Positions 1 to 7,978 are shown, counted from the first letter of the stretch. The stretch: DNA of 40,949 nt from Meridianimarinicoccus roseus (GCF_003172915.1 NZ_QGKU01000045.1:1-40949), one strand, 5' to 3'. Numbers and translations are program-made. The notes: generated from the sequence alone by a model not told the origin.

Positions 1-817
1 CCCCGTCGGCACCGAACTGGTCCGGATCGATTTCGACGGCGGCGTGGCGCAGGACAGCGCATCCGCCACGCAGCTGAGCTACAGTCAGGACGGGCTGGGC
101 GTCGCGGGCGAAACCGCGGAGGGCTTCCGCCTGACCGGGTCCACGAAAATCGTGCTGGACCGGTTCGCACCGCACCTGCAGAACCTCGACGCGTTCACCA
201 TCGAGATGTCGCTCAAGCGTGATGCAGGCTCTGCCGGCAACTTCCTCGATTCGCATACCACGCTGGACGCGGTGGTCGGCGCGGACGGGGCGCTGAGTTT
301 CCGGATCGCGACGACGGACGGCGTCTTCGCCCTGACCACGGATCCCGGACTGGTCACGAGCGGCGTGTGGCACAAGATCGCCATGTCCTACGATGCCTCG
401 CAGTCCTTGCTGCAATTGTATGTGGATGACGTGCTGGGCGCGGAAACCGCCGCCACGGGCACGCTGACGGGTCTCGGAACCTATCCGCTCGTGATCGGCA
501 ACACGTGGTCGTCCAGCCTGAAGGGGGATATCGACAATTTCGTCATCCTCGATGCCGCGCAGACGTCGGGCCAACAGGCCGACACGGCAGCCGCATCAAG
601 CGCACCGCTTGCGCTGGGTCCGGATTCGTTCGAATTCGCACTGGAACCTGCCGACCCTTGGGCAAACAGCGGCGCGGCGGCCGATCTCGTGGATATTGCC
701 AACGCCACCACGCACAACGCGCAGCCCGATGCGCACGAAGACACCGGGATGGACATTCCCGGCGATCTGCCCTTCGCAGACATGGCGGCGCAGGACAGCG
801 ACTTCCTGTTGATCTGA
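1..817 (+). CDS. C-terminal part of a LamG (concanavalin A-like) surface protein, 5' end cut off
   Basis: An open frame enters from the left edge (codons from base 2) and ends at TGA 815-817, giving about 271 residues. Residues 1-190 resemble a LamG/concanavalin A-like jelly-roll. The segment LYVDDVLGAETAATGT is nearly the same as LYVDDVLLAETQASGT in the last LamG domain of the protein at 21401-24085, so this is a fourth member of that paralogous family. The start at 44 suggested by a GTG is not real, because homologous sequence (LVRIDFDGG) continues upstream of it. The tail is acidic and ends DSDFLLI, an aspartate followed by hydrophobic residues, as in many type I secretion signals. A beta-helix portion probably lies outside the window. 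Function inferred: extracellular carbohydrate binding or processing. Confidence 0.8.
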   Translation, partial: PVGTELVRIDFDGGVAQDSASATQLSYSQDGLGVAGETAEGFRLTGSTKIVLDRFAPHLQNLDAFTIEMSLKRDAGSAGNFLDSHTTLDAVVGADGALSFRIATTDGVFALTTDPGLVTSGVWHKIAMSYDASQSLLQLYVDDVLGAETAATGTLTGLGTYPLVIGNTWSSSLKGDIDNFVILDAAQTSGQQADTAAASSAPLALGPDSFEFALEPADPWANSGAAADLVDIANATTHNAQPDAHEDTGMDIPGDLPFADMAAQDSDFLLI

Positions 818-845
818 GCCGCACTCTGCCGGGGCTGCCCCGCAA

Positions 846-863
846 GGCGGCGGCCACGCCGCC
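846..863. terminator. GC hairpin between convergent genes
   Basis: GGCGGC (846-851) pairs with GCCGCC (858-863) around a 6-nt loop, in the 56-bp gap between the stop at 817 and the convergent SGNH gene stop at 874. There is no T-tract, so termination is only a possibility. Confidence 0.3.
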
Positions 864-873
864 ACGGCCGCGT

Positions 874-1605
874 TCAGGGCCGGCAGGCTGCCAGCGTCTC
901 GAGATACGCGGCAACGCGCGGCGTCACGATCCGCGCGACCGCCTCGGGTGACGGATGCACCCCGTCCGGGATCAGCGCGTCCGGATCGCCAGCCTCCAGC
1001 GCGCGGGCCCAGTCCGCACCCAGTGCAAGACGCCCCGTATCCAGTTCCCGCGCCAGGGCATCGTATTGCGCCTCATAGGCGGCGATCCGGACGCGCAGAA
1101 GCGCGCGCAGGCCCCGCGCGCGGTTCAAGGTCGTCAGAACGACGCGCGTATCGGGTTCGACGGCACGGGCGGCATCGATGATGGCAACATGGTTGTCACG
1201 CGCCGCGGCCGTCCCGACGCGGCGGCGCAGATCGGCATCGTTGACGGTGAATTCCAGCAACAGGATATCGGGTCGGCTCCGTTGCAGGGCGGAAAGCTGC
1301 GCCGGGGCCGCCCCCCAGTTCGACGCGGCCCCGCCACGCGCGATCACGGTCAACGCCACGGGGCGGCCAAGGCAGCCCTGCAATCGCGCGGCGGCCGCTG
1401 CCGGCCAGTCATAGCGCTCGGTCAGGCTGGTGCCCATGACCGTGATGCGCAAGGGATCATCCGCCGCCGCGGGGGCCGCGAGATGCGGCAGCGGGCGGTC
1501 GACCGCTGCGGGCGGTGCGCGCAATGTCCACATGAAGGCACCGCCCAGCACGACGAACAGCCCCGCGACGGGCAGAAGACGCAGGCCGCGCGCGCAGCGC
1601 CTCAT
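874..1605 (-). CDS. SGNH/GDSL-type hydrolase, membrane-anchored or secreted
   Basis: A 243-aa protein starting at the ATG (1603-1605) that overlaps the stop of the upstream acyltransferase as ATGA. An N-terminal basic stretch is followed by a hydrophobic segment (about residues 8-28), a signal peptide or anchor. The SGNH blocks are visible: GTSLTE (block I, Ser near residue 59), RGGAASNW (block II), FTVNDA (block III, Asn) and DGVHPS (block V, Asp/His near 213-216). The family hydrolyses esters and includes carbohydrate O-deacetylases. Coupling to an acyltransferase in a polysaccharide locus suggests editing of acyl decorations. The substrate cannot be read from sequence. Confidence 0.8.
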   Translation of the reverse strand: MRRCARGLRLLPVAGLFVVLGGAFMWTLRAPPAAVDRPLPHLAAPAAADDPLRITVMGTSLTERYDWPAAAAARLQGCLGRPVALTVIARGGAASNWGAAPAQLSALQRSRPDILLLEFTVNDADLRRRVGTAAARDNHVAIIDAARAVEPDTRVVLTTLNRARGLRALLRVRIAAYEAQYDALARELDTGRLALGADWARALEAGDPDALIPDGVHPSPEAVARIVTPRVAAYLETLAACRP

Positions 1606-2060
1606 TCCGCTGCGCTGCGGTCCGCCGACGCATCCGGGTCGATCCGGCCATAGCTCAGAAGGGTCATGCCCTCGCGCAGGATCCGGGCCGGGTTTCCTGC
1701 CACGATACAGCCCGGCGGCACCGATTTCGTCACCACGGATCCTGCGCCGACGATGCAATGGTCGCCGATTTCCACCCCCGGCAGGATCAGCGAGCGGCCG
1801 CCTATGAAACAGTGTTTTCCGATCCGGGTATCCAGATACATCCGCCGGGTCATGTCATGCGTCAGAATTCGCACATCGAAGGCAATGTAGCTGTAAGGCC
1901 CCACATGGATCCCGCGCGGATAGGTCTTGTCGAATGTCGCGGACAGGGACATCTCGGCCGTGGGATCGATATCCATCCCCCACACCCGGCGCAGATAGGC
2001 GCGTTTCATCGCAACCGCCAGAAGCCGGAGGCGCCGAAGCTGATTGAGACTTTTCAACAT
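1602..2060 (-). CDS. Left-handed beta-helix (hexapeptide-repeat) acyltransferase
   Basis: A 152-aa protein when started at the ATG at 2060 (MLKSLNQLRR); a longer frame to 2207 exists but its extra N-terminus is arginine-rich and unlike the family. Imperfect hexapeptide repeats (IGKHCFIGGRSLILPGVEIG, then IVGAGSVVTKSVPPG) and the ending IVAGNPARIL are typical of WbbJ/maltose acetyltransferase-like O-acetyltransferases. These use acetyl-CoA to acetylate sugars in the cytoplasm. GGAG lies about 12 nt before the start, a rather long spacing. It is the first gene of a two-gene unit with the SGNH hydrolase (4-bp overlap). Confidence 0.85.
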   Translation of the reverse strand: MLKSLNQLRRLRLLAVAMKRAYLRRVWGMDIDPTAEMSLSATFDKTYPRGIHVGPYSYIAFDVRILTHDMTRRMYLDTRIGKHCFIGGRSLILPGVEIGDHCIVGAGSVVTKSVPPGCIVAGNPARILREGMTLLSYGRIDPDASADRSAAE

Positions 2061-2620
2061 GGCGGCACCCGACTCCGTGGTCCTTCCCTGCTTCTCAATA
2101 GGCGATAGGCCGGGCCGACTCCACCTCAAGGACACGTCTGCGCGCGCAATAATGCCCCGCCCTCGGCGATGGCCCGGCGCCCGCCGCCGATCCGACCATG
2201 CCGGCATATGCGGCCCGCAGGTCTTCTGCCGCCCCCGGGGATACGGACAAAGGCCCCCCGGATCGACACCGGGGGCAAGGACAACGGGCGCGGGCGACAG
2301 TCTCCGGCGTCATCGGCGCGATCCTGAACGCCTGAAGTCTTGTGCCTTCGTGCCGCCAGCCGGGCGGCATTTCCGCATCGCTGCGGTCCCGATGCACTGC
2401 CGCAAGGCGCGATCTATCATGCCCTTGCCGCTGTCACGCGCATTTCCGATCCATTCTGCCCGGCACTGGCGCCTGGTGCCTCGAACCATCTCACCCTTGA
2501 TAATTTTCCATTATCGCGGTCTAGATCTCTGCCCGCTCCCGAACCCCGACAGGGGCCGACAAGCCCCCGCCCCTTGCGGCGAATGTTGAAGACCCGCTGT
2601 CCCGTTCCGCGCTCCACCGC
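2061..2620. other. Intergenic stretch without a supported gene
   Basis: About 560 bp between the divergent acyltransferase and ccdA promoter. Open frames here are arginine/proline-rich and have no recognisable domain. The only structure noted is a short dyad at 2499-2515 (GATAAT, 5-nt loop, ATTATC) in an AT-richer patch. Upstream signals for both flanking genes must lie within it. Confidence 0.5.
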
Positions 2621-2648
2621 TTGTGCCTGACGGGATGCGGTATATGAT
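2621..2648 (+). promoter_or_regulatory. Candidate ccdAB promoter
   Basis: TTGTGC (2621-2626) and TATGAT (2643-2648) are spaced 16 bp apart, 27 bp before the ccdA start. AGGAG (2662-2666) is the ribosome binding site. Assigned by resemblance to sigma-70 boxes only. Confidence 0.4.
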
Positions 2649-2675
2649 TGCGGTATTTTTCAGGAGCATGATCCC

Positions 2676-2930
2676 ATGTCGGCCCGGACCAAGCGCAAGA
2701 CATCCCTGACCCTTGATGCCGAGGTGCTTGACCGCGCGAAAGATCTTGGGATCAACGTCTCCGCGGTTGCCGAGGCGGCGCTGATCAAGGCCGTAAACGC
2801 CGCGCGACGCGAGAAATGGCTCGCCGAGAACGCAGGCGCGTTCGCCGCTCAATCGGACTGGCACGAGCGCAACGGGCACCCGCTGGCCGACATTATCGCT
2901 GCACCCGGAAGGTCCTCGTGGAACAGCTGA
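2676..2930 (+). CDS. ccdA: CcdA-family antitoxin
   Basis: An 84-aa protein. The N-terminal region (MSARTKRKTSLTLDAEVLDRA) fits the ribbon-helix-helix DNA-binding part of CcdA, which binds as a dimer and autorepresses the operon. The C-terminal part (KWLAENAGAFAAQSDW..GHPLAD) matches the flexible toxin-binding tail; WLAEN and the final GxPLA-like motif are CcdA hallmarks. The start is well supported by AGGAG nine bases upstream. It overlaps ccdB by 13 bp. In the family, CcdA neutralises the gyrase poison CcdB, stabilising plasmids by post-segregational killing; the position beside par and rep genes agrees. Confidence 0.9.
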   Translation: MSARTKRKTSLTLDAEVLDRAKDLGINVSAVAEAALIKAVNAARREKWLAENAGAFAAQSDWHERNGHPLADIIAAPGRSSWNS

Positions 2931-3208
2931 GCCGCTTCGATGTCGCGCAGTACAACAGCGTTTCCATGGTGGTCGTCGAAAGCGACCTTCTGCCACCGGA
3001 TCCTGCTGTCGTTGTCATTCCGCTTCTGCCCGACTACCCGGCGGTACAGCATCTGAACCCCGAACTCCAACATGACGGCAAGCGCCTGGTCCTTGCCACA
3101 AGACTGATTGCGGCTGTTCGACGGTCAAGTTTGCGCCGCACGGGGACGGTCGCGGACCAAGGCGATCTCGTCACCAGGGCTGTCGACGTCCTGATGGCGG
3201 GCGTTTGA
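2918..3208 (+). CDS. ccdB: CcdB-family toxin with GTG start and altered C-terminus
   Basis: A 96-aa protein starting at GTG 2918, preceded by GGAAGG at 2907-2912 and overlapping ccdA by 13 bp, as in coupled ccd operons. RFDVAQYN, VVVESDLL, VVIPLLP and the C-terminal DLVTRAVDVLMAGV align with CcdB. The family targets GyrA and traps gyrase-DNA complexes. In F-plasmid CcdB the last residues Trp99-Gly100-Ile101 are required for killing; here the end reads Met-Ala-Gly-Val, so the Trp position is Ala. The toxin may be weakened or contact gyrase differently. An in-frame ATG at 2816 would put most of ccdA in a second frame and is unlikely. Confidence 0.85.
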   Translation: MEQLSRFDVAQYNSVSMVVVESDLLPPDPAVVVIPLLPDYPAVQHLNPELQHDGKRLVLATRLIAAVRRSSLRRTGTVADQGDLVTRAVDVLMAGV

Positions 3209-3552
3209 GGCGCGCCGCCGACACGATTTGCCGACAATCCCCGCCTCCGGACTACAAAAGCCATGCGTCGTTCCAGATCGGCAACTGCTGTCGAAGTTCT
3301 TCCCGATGGATCCGGCACCTGTTGCCTCCTTCGAGAGGTCGTTCATAGCGCTGTTTTGTGATGAATTCCGGACGCAATGCGGCCAACGAACGAAACTGCA
3401 TCAGCAGTTGCCGCAATGGGCTGGGCCCGCCCCCCCCTTTTGCGCGGGCGCGCGCGCCTTGTGCATAGCAGACAGGGACGCGCGCCGATGGCATGGTCCC
3501 GGACGATCGCCGCAACAGGCCTTGCGCCCGCCACCCGGAAAGGACCCGCGCC
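3209..3552. other. Intergenic stretch without a supported gene
   Basis: Between ccdB and the 60-aa gene. The frames in this stretch show no family features. The last 20 bp hold the ribosome binding site (AAAGGA around 3539-3544) of the following small gene. No strong hairpin or repeat was recognised. Confidence 0.5.
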
Positions 3553-3735
3553 ATGACACCCATCTCCGCCCTGCCCGCGCCCTTCCGCGATGCGCGCCAG
3601 CGCGCCCAGATCATCGCCCTGCTCGAACTGGATGACGAGGCCGTCGCACGGATCGAGGCCCTGGATGACGCGGGCGGCAGCTTCGCCGCCCGGACCGTGG
3701 CCGCGCTCGACCGGGGTCTCGTGCGTCTCGCCTGA
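3553..3735 (+). CDS. Small hypothetical protein, 60 aa
   Basis: The frame from ATG 3553 has a good ribosome binding site (GGAAAGGA, about 8 nt spacing) and encodes a mostly helical acidic/alanine-rich peptide (QIIALLELDDEAVARIEALDDAGG). I do not recognise a family. Third codon positions are strongly GC, as in neighbouring real genes. It ends 24 bp before the convergent integrase stop. The longer frame from 3493 adds an unlikely arginine/proline N-terminus. It may be a plasmid accessory regulator or simply an unknown protein. Confidence 0.55.
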   Translation: MTPISALPAPFRDARQRAQIIALLELDDEAVARIEALDDAGGSFAARTVAALDRGLVRLA

Positions 3736-3759
3736 CCCCGGGCGCGCCGCCCCCCTGCC

Positions 3760-4908
3760 CTATTCCATCAGCCGCGCGGCCCGGCCCACGCGGCCGTCCT
3801 GCGCCGCGGCATAGCCCATCGCCGTCTTCACCGACCGGTGCTGCGTCTGGCCCATGATCTCGTGCACGCCGAGCCCGCGGTTCAGCGCCTCGGTGATGTA
3901 CCCCGCCCGCAGCCCGTGCGCGCTGAACCGGGCCGGGTCCTCGCCGATCTGCGCCAGCCGCGCCTTCAGCACCGCGTTCAGCCCCTGCGCCCCGATCCCG
4001 TTGCCCGACACGTTCCCCCAGCGGTCGATACGCCGGAACACCGGGCCTTCGGCGATCCGCGCCGCCGCGCGCCAGGCCCGCAGGAAACGCACCGGCGCGC
4101 CGGTGACATGGGCCACCGCGCCCTCGTCCGCATCTGTGGTCTTGGTCCGCCCGAGATGCAGCGCCAGCGACGGCAGGTCCGCCCCGCCCGCCGCATCCGG
4201 GACCGGCGGCTGATCTTCCAGCGCCGATACCATCAGGTCCGAGATCTCGGACCGTCGCCGCCCGCCCGAGGCGAAGGCGATCGCCAGCATCGCCCGGTCC
4301 CGCAGCGCCGCCAGGCGGTCGCGCTCCAGGTCCCTGCGGGCGAAGGGCGTCGGGGCGCAAAGCGGCGACAGATGCTCCATCAGGCGGCCCATCAGCGCGC
4401 CGTCCACCACCCGCTCCGACTTGCGCTGCCGGGGCCGGTCCGCGGCCCGCACCGCGGCCGCCAGCGTCCGGCGCACGACCGGATCGCCGAACGGATCGCC
4501 CGCCGCGCGCCACTTGCACAGGGACCGCCAGCTCGACAGGCGCCGCCGGACCGTAGCGGGCGCGTGCGGGCCGGGTGCGCGCAGATGGCCGCCCGCGCGC
4601 AGCGCCGCATCCACCCGCGCGGGCATGCCGTGATCGGCCGCACGGCGCCGCTGCGCCGGATCCCACAGGTGATGCGCGATGAAGCGCAGGATCGTGTCCC
4701 GCTCCGGTGGCCAGGCCAGCGCCGCCCCGGTGCAGGCCCGCGACCAGGCCTCCAGGTAGTCGAGATCCGAGCGCAGCGCCCGCAGCGAGTTCGCGCCCAT
4801 CCCGGCCCGCAGCAGGTGCGAGAGCGTGTCGAGATCAGCCTGCGTGAGCGCGCCGTCCGCGCCCGATGGCTGCAGCCCGAAGGCAGGCGGGCGGGCCGGG
4901 GCGGTCAT
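3760..4908 (-). CDS. Tyrosine recombinase/integrase (XerC/D-like)
   Basis: A 382-aa protein. The ATG at 4908 is preceded by GGAGG with 7-nt spacing; an open extension to 5190 lacks family character. The N-terminal half (about residues 15-165) is a SAM-like core-binding domain. The catalytic domain shows Arg218 in GGRRRSEI, Lys256 in GRTKT, His331 and Arg334 in HGLR, His357 in TQHRS and nucleophile Tyr366 in AMGY, a complete R-K-H-R-H-Y set. Such enzymes on low-copy plasmids resolve multimers or mediate integration. Location directly downstream of parAB fits dimer resolution, but no recombination site was identified. Confidence 0.9.
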   Translation of the reverse strand: MTAPARPPAFGLQPSGADGALTQADLDTLSHLLRAGMGANSLRALRSDLDYLEAWSRACTGAALAWPPERDTILRFIAHHLWDPAQRRRAADHGMPARVDAALRAGGHLRAPGPHAPATVRRRLSSWRSLCKWRAAGDPFGDPVVRRTLAAAVRAADRPRQRKSERVVDGALMGRLMEHLSPLCAPTPFARRDLERDRLAALRDRAMLAIAFASGGRRRSEISDLMVSALEDQPPVPDAAGGADLPSLALHLGRTKTTDADEGAVAHVTGAPVRFLRAWRAAARIAEGPVFRRIDRWGNVSGNGIGAQGLNAVLKARLAQIGEDPARFSAHGLRAGYITEALNRGLGVHEIMGQTQHRSVKTAMGYAAAQDGRVGRAARLME

Positions 4909-5220
4909 CGGGTGCCTCCGGCATGATTGTGGCACCGCGGCCGCGAAACCGCGCCACACCCCGATATCCACGGCTCGGACCTCACAGGACCTGGCGCAAG
5001 GCCGCGCGATCCGGGCCGGACACGATGCCGACCTTGCCGGCAACTTCACCGGCAGGCACCGCCCGGACGCCACCCCGCGTACGGGATGCAGGGGGCAGAC
5101 TGATCGGGCCGGATCCGCCGCATGCCGCGCCTTGCGGGCCTGCCCGCCGTTCTTGGCGGCGACCCGCTTCACCGGGGTGTCGCTTGGCACCGCCGATCTG
5201 CTGCAGGCGGGGGGCCGCCA
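4909..5220. other. Intergenic stretch between integrase and parB
   Basis: 312 bp with no confident gene. Two minus-strand frames cross it: one extends the integrase upstream to 5190 and begins MPSDTPVKRVAAKNGGQ; the other, 4982-5224, overlaps the parB stop. Both are basic and Arg/Pro-rich with no recognisable domain. A resolution site for the recombinase would be expected in or near here, but I cannot point to paired inverted arms. Confidence 0.4.
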
Positions 5221-6333
5221 TCACCGGTCCCGCCCGGAGATGATCTGGCGCACCGCCTCGAGCGTCTCGTCATCGAGGCCCGGTCCGGACAGCGTGGCCG
5301 AGATCCGCCCCCCGGCACGCTTGATCCGCATCTCGATCCCGTCCCGCAGCACTTCGCGGGCCGGCTGTTTCGCGCGCGAAACGGCATCCGTCAGGCGCGG
5401 CGGGCGCGCCAGCTTTTCCAGCAGCGCCAGTTCGGCCGCGGCCGTCGCGGGGCGCGCGTCGCACAGCGCGGCGCGCAGCCGACGGCGGCCCTCCAGCCGC
5501 AGCCGCGAGACCAGCGCAAGGCCCAGACGTTCGGGGATCTCGGCCGGGAAATGCAGCAGGTCGCCAAGCGCCTCGTGGATGTCGATGAAGCTGCCGATCT
5601 TGGACCGCTTGGCGCGGCTGGCCGTGGCAAAAAGCGTGCGCAGCGCCGCCGACTGGTCCGCGAACACGCCGCGCGCGGCCGCCTCGGCCACCACGCGCGC
5701 GCGTTCGTAATAGGACAGCCCGACCCGGATCTCGTTCTCCTCGACCATGGCGACATAGCTTTGCGCCGCCTCCTCGGGCGGGCGGACCAGCGCGCGCAGG
5801 GTGGAATAGCGCACGTCGCCGGTTTCCTCGTAAAGCTCCGACAGCGCGCGCAGCCGCCGCCAGCCGGCGATGAGCCCCCAGGGCTGCGCCGGCGCCCCGT
5901 CGCGTTCGTCGCGCCCTGCCCCGTGCAGCGGCGTGATCTCGGCCGGGGTGCGCTGGCCATGTGCCGCGATCGACGACTTCAGCGCCGCGATCTCGCCCGC
6001 ATCGAGCGCGATCCGGTCGCGCGCCAGATAGCCCTGACTCACATCGCCCAGCGGCACGTCGATCACCATGCGCCCGGTGGCGCGCGCGGCCTCGATCCCG
6101 GCGGTCACGTCGCGCAGCGCCGCGGCCTCGGCCGACTGGCCCGACACCTGCGCGATGGGCGGGATCACCGGGGCGGCGCGCGGGGCAAGGGCCGCCCCGG
6201 GGCCGGACGACGCCGGCGCGGGTTCGGCCCCGGTCAGCGCGGCCGGGACGGGCAGGGCGGTCTTGGCCTCCGGGGCGGCCGTCGGCGCGGCATGACCCGG
6301 CTGGGCCGGGGTCAGACGGCGGCGGCGGGCCAT
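5221..6333 (-). CDS. parB: ParB/RepB-type centromere-binding partition protein
   Basis: A 370-aa protein. The ATG at 6333 has GAAAGGAG about 8 nt upstream; the frame stays open to 6546 but that part spans the parS palindromes. After a low-complexity Ala/Pro N-terminus (about 1-70) comes the ParB N-terminal CTP-binding/partition domain with LIAGWRRLRA (the ParB GERR-like arginine motif) and VEENEIRVGLSYYERARVV (ENxxR motif), followed by a helix-turn-helix-containing centre (IGSFIDIHEAL). ParB binds parS and spreads as a CTP-dependent clamp. parA lies upstream with a 238-bp gap holding two palindromes. A third palindrome is inside this gene and is translated as VSRAKQ. Confidence 0.9.
   Translation of the reverse strand: MARRRRLTPAQPGHAAPTAAPEAKTALPVPAALTGAEPAPASSGPGAALAPRAAPVIPPIAQVSGQSAEAAALRDVTAGIEAARATGRMVIDVPLGDVSQGYLARDRIALDAGEIAALKSSIAAHGQRTPAEITPLHGAGRDERDGAPAQPWGLIAGWRRLRALSELYEETGDVRYSTLRALVRPPEEAAQSYVAMVEENEIRVGLSYYERARVVAEAAARGVFADQSAALRTLFATASRAKRSKIGSFIDIHEALGDLLHFPAEIPERLGLALVSRLRLEGRRRLRAALCDARPATAAAELALLEKLARPPRLTDAVSRAKQPAREVLRDGIEMRIKRAGGRISATLSGPGLDDETLEAVRQIISGRDR
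5367..5382. promoter_or_regulatory. parS-like palindrome inside parB
   Basis: A perfect 16-bp palindrome GTTTCGCGCGCGAAAC, one of three identical copies in the par region. It fits the GTTNNNNGCNNNNAAC pattern known for alphaproteobacterial plasmid centromeres. Confidence 0.75.
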
Positions 6334-6393
6334 GGGCGGGCTCCTTTCAGGGCAGGCCTGGTGGCGGCGGTGGCAGCGGCAGGCCGACGCGAT

Positions 6394-6409
6394 GTTTCGC
6401 GCGCGAAAC
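6394..6409. promoter_or_regulatory. parS-like palindrome upstream of parB
   Basis: An exact copy of GTTTCGCGCGCGAAAC. Flanking T (6393) and A (6410) extend it to an 18-bp perfect palindrome. It lies 60 bp upstream of the parB start, in the parA-parB gap. Confidence 0.8.
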
Positions 6410-6528
6410 ACGGGGGCGCAGGGACGGGCCCGCGGACAGCCGCCACCGGTATGTCGGCGGGCCAGCGGCCCGGCCTTGCGGTACGTGTAGTCATTCGGTT
6501 CTCCCCGGCCCCGCGCGGATGTCGGGCC

Positions 6529-6544
6529 GTTTCGCGCGCGAAAC
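6529..6544. promoter_or_regulatory. parS-like palindrome downstream of parA
   Basis: The third exact copy of GTTTCGCGCGCGAAAC, 135 bp from the second and 28 bp after the parA stop. Clustering of identical palindromes next to parAB is the usual layout of a plasmid centromere. Confidence 0.8.
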
Positions 6545-6571
6545 ACTCTGCCAGCCCGGCGCGTCCGTTGC

Positions 6572-7978
6572 TCATGCCGCGCCCGCGCCGCGCGCGCCCT
6601 CCTCGGCCTGCCGGGCGAGCTCGTCGCGCCGCCACGCGCCCACCAGCAGCCGCTTGAAGGCGGCGTAAGTCTCGTCGAAGGTCTGCCGCCCGCGGATATA
6701 GGTCTCGCGGTTGAAGTCCCGGTAATCGGCCTCGTAGATGCCCGCCACCTGTTCGCCCGCCTGCCCGACCAGCGCGGTGTAATCCTGCCGGTAGGGCGAC
6801 ATGTAGGGCGCGATATAGGCCTGCATCAGGTTCGCCAGTTCCATCTGCTGGCCGGCGTCGAAGCGGGTGACCACCGCGCGCACCGCGTCCCATTCGAAGC
6901 GCAGCTCGGGCGTGCCGAGTGCCCGGGCGGCCAGGTTCTCGCCCTCCTCGATGGAACTGAAGGTCGCATGAAGCATGTCGAAGAACCGGCCCGTGCTGTC
7001 GAATTCCAGAAAGGACGCGCCCAGGGGCACCAGCAGGATGTCGGCTGCGGCCAGCGCGTTGATCGTCAGGTAGCCGAGGGCAGGGGGCGTATCGAGGATC
7101 ACCACGTCATAGGCGTCCAGCATGCCGTCCGCCTCGAGCCGGGTGGTCAGCGCGTCCCACAGCTTCCAGCCCTTCAGCCCCATGCGCCAGACCGGCACCT
7201 GGAATTCCGCCCAGTAGAGGTTCAGCTGCGCGCCGATCAGATCGATGTTCGGCCAGTGGGTCTTCTGCGCGAGGTCCGGCGCGCGGATCTTCAGCGCGGC
7301 CGCCAGCGTGTCGTCCAGCGGCAGCGGGCTGTCGCCCCGCGCCATGCGGGCCCGGTTCTCGGCCTGCAGGGTCTCGGCGTAGTCGCGGGCCAGCAGGGGG
7401 AAGACCGTGGCCCATTCATCGGCCACCTGCCCCCCGAAGATCGAGGTCATCGAGCCCTGGCTGTCCAGATCGATCACCAGCACGCGGTACCCGTCGAGCG
7501 CGGCGGACATCGCCAGATGCGCGGCGGTGGAGGTCTTGCCGACCCCGCCCTTGAAGTTGGCCACCGCAACCACCTTGGCGGGCAGATCCTTCGGGCGGTA
7601 GGGCAGATACTCCTTGGCTTTCGATCCCTCGGCGGCGAAGAAGGCGCGCAGGCGCAGCACCTCGTCGAGGCTGAACCAGCGCGTGCCGCCCTCGGTCTGC
7701 GCGGTGCCTTGCGGCAGGTCCGGGTTCTGTTTCAGCACTCGGCGGAAATGCGGCGTGGCGACCGGGATCAGGTAGCGCGTCACCTCCCAGGTGGAGAACC
7801 GCCGCAGGCTCTTGCGCCCCTCTGGGTTGAGCCCGCGCGAAACAAGATCCTCGCGCCCGCGGGCGGCCTGTGCGGCGGCGGCGGCGAAACTGTCGGTGCC
7901 CATGGGCGCGCCAAGCTCCGCCAGGGCCGTGTCGGGGGGGATGTTGAAATACGGGGGAAGACGGTTGCCGTCGTTCAT
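6572..7978 (-). CDS. parA: ParA partition ATPase with N-terminal DNA-binding region
   Basis: A 468-aa protein when started at ATG 7978 (MNDGNRLPPYF). The frame is open to 8074, but the extension lies in the AT-rich origin region. Residues about 55-125 form a helix-turn-helix-type domain (RRFSTWEVTRYLI..TRWFSLDEVLRLR), typical of type Ia ParA proteins that autorepress. The deviant Walker A motif FKGGVGKTS is at about 142-150, and Walker B/A' (VVILDTPPALG) follows. It is an ATPase that moves ParB-parS complexes over the nucleoid. It is divergent from repA across the origin. The ribosome binding site (GAGCAGG) is weak. A parS half-site (CGCGCGAAAC, 7833-7842) lies near its 5' end. Confidence 0.93.
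   Translation of the reverse strand: MNDGNRLPPYFNIPPDTALAELGAPMGTDSFAAAAAQAARGREDLVSRGLNPEGRKSLRRFSTWEVTRYLIPVATPHFRRVLKQNPDLPQGTAQTEGGTRWFSLDEVLRLRAFFAAEGSKAKEYLPYRPKDLPAKVVAVANFKGGVGKTSTAAHLAMSAALDGYRVLVIDLDSQGSMTSIFGGQVADEWATVFPLLARDYAETLQAENRARMARGDSPLPLDDTLAAALKIRAPDLAQKTHWPNIDLIGAQLNLYWAEFQVPVWRMGLKGWKLWDALTTRLEADGMLDAYDVVILDTPPALGYLTINALAAADILLVPLGASFLEFDSTGRFFDMLHATFSSIEEGENLAARALGTPELRFEWDAVRAVVTRFDAGQQMELANLMQAYIAPYMSPYRQDYTALVGQAGEQVAGIYEADYRDFNRETYIRGRQTFDETYAAFKRLLVGAWRRDELARQAEEGARGAGAA

Noticed and set aside
4909-5190. N-terminal extension of the integrase
   Set aside because: The core-binding domain begins after ATG 4908, which has GGAGG at proper distance; the extension is Arg/Cys/Pro-rich.
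6334-6546. N-terminal extension of ParB
   Set aside because: The frame is open but runs through two parS palindromes; ATG 6333 has a strong ribosome binding site and the extension has no family similarity.
5122-6657. A 511-codon plus-strand frame opposite parB
   Set aside because: Arg/Gly/Pro-rich shadow of parB; the minus strand carries clear ParB motifs.
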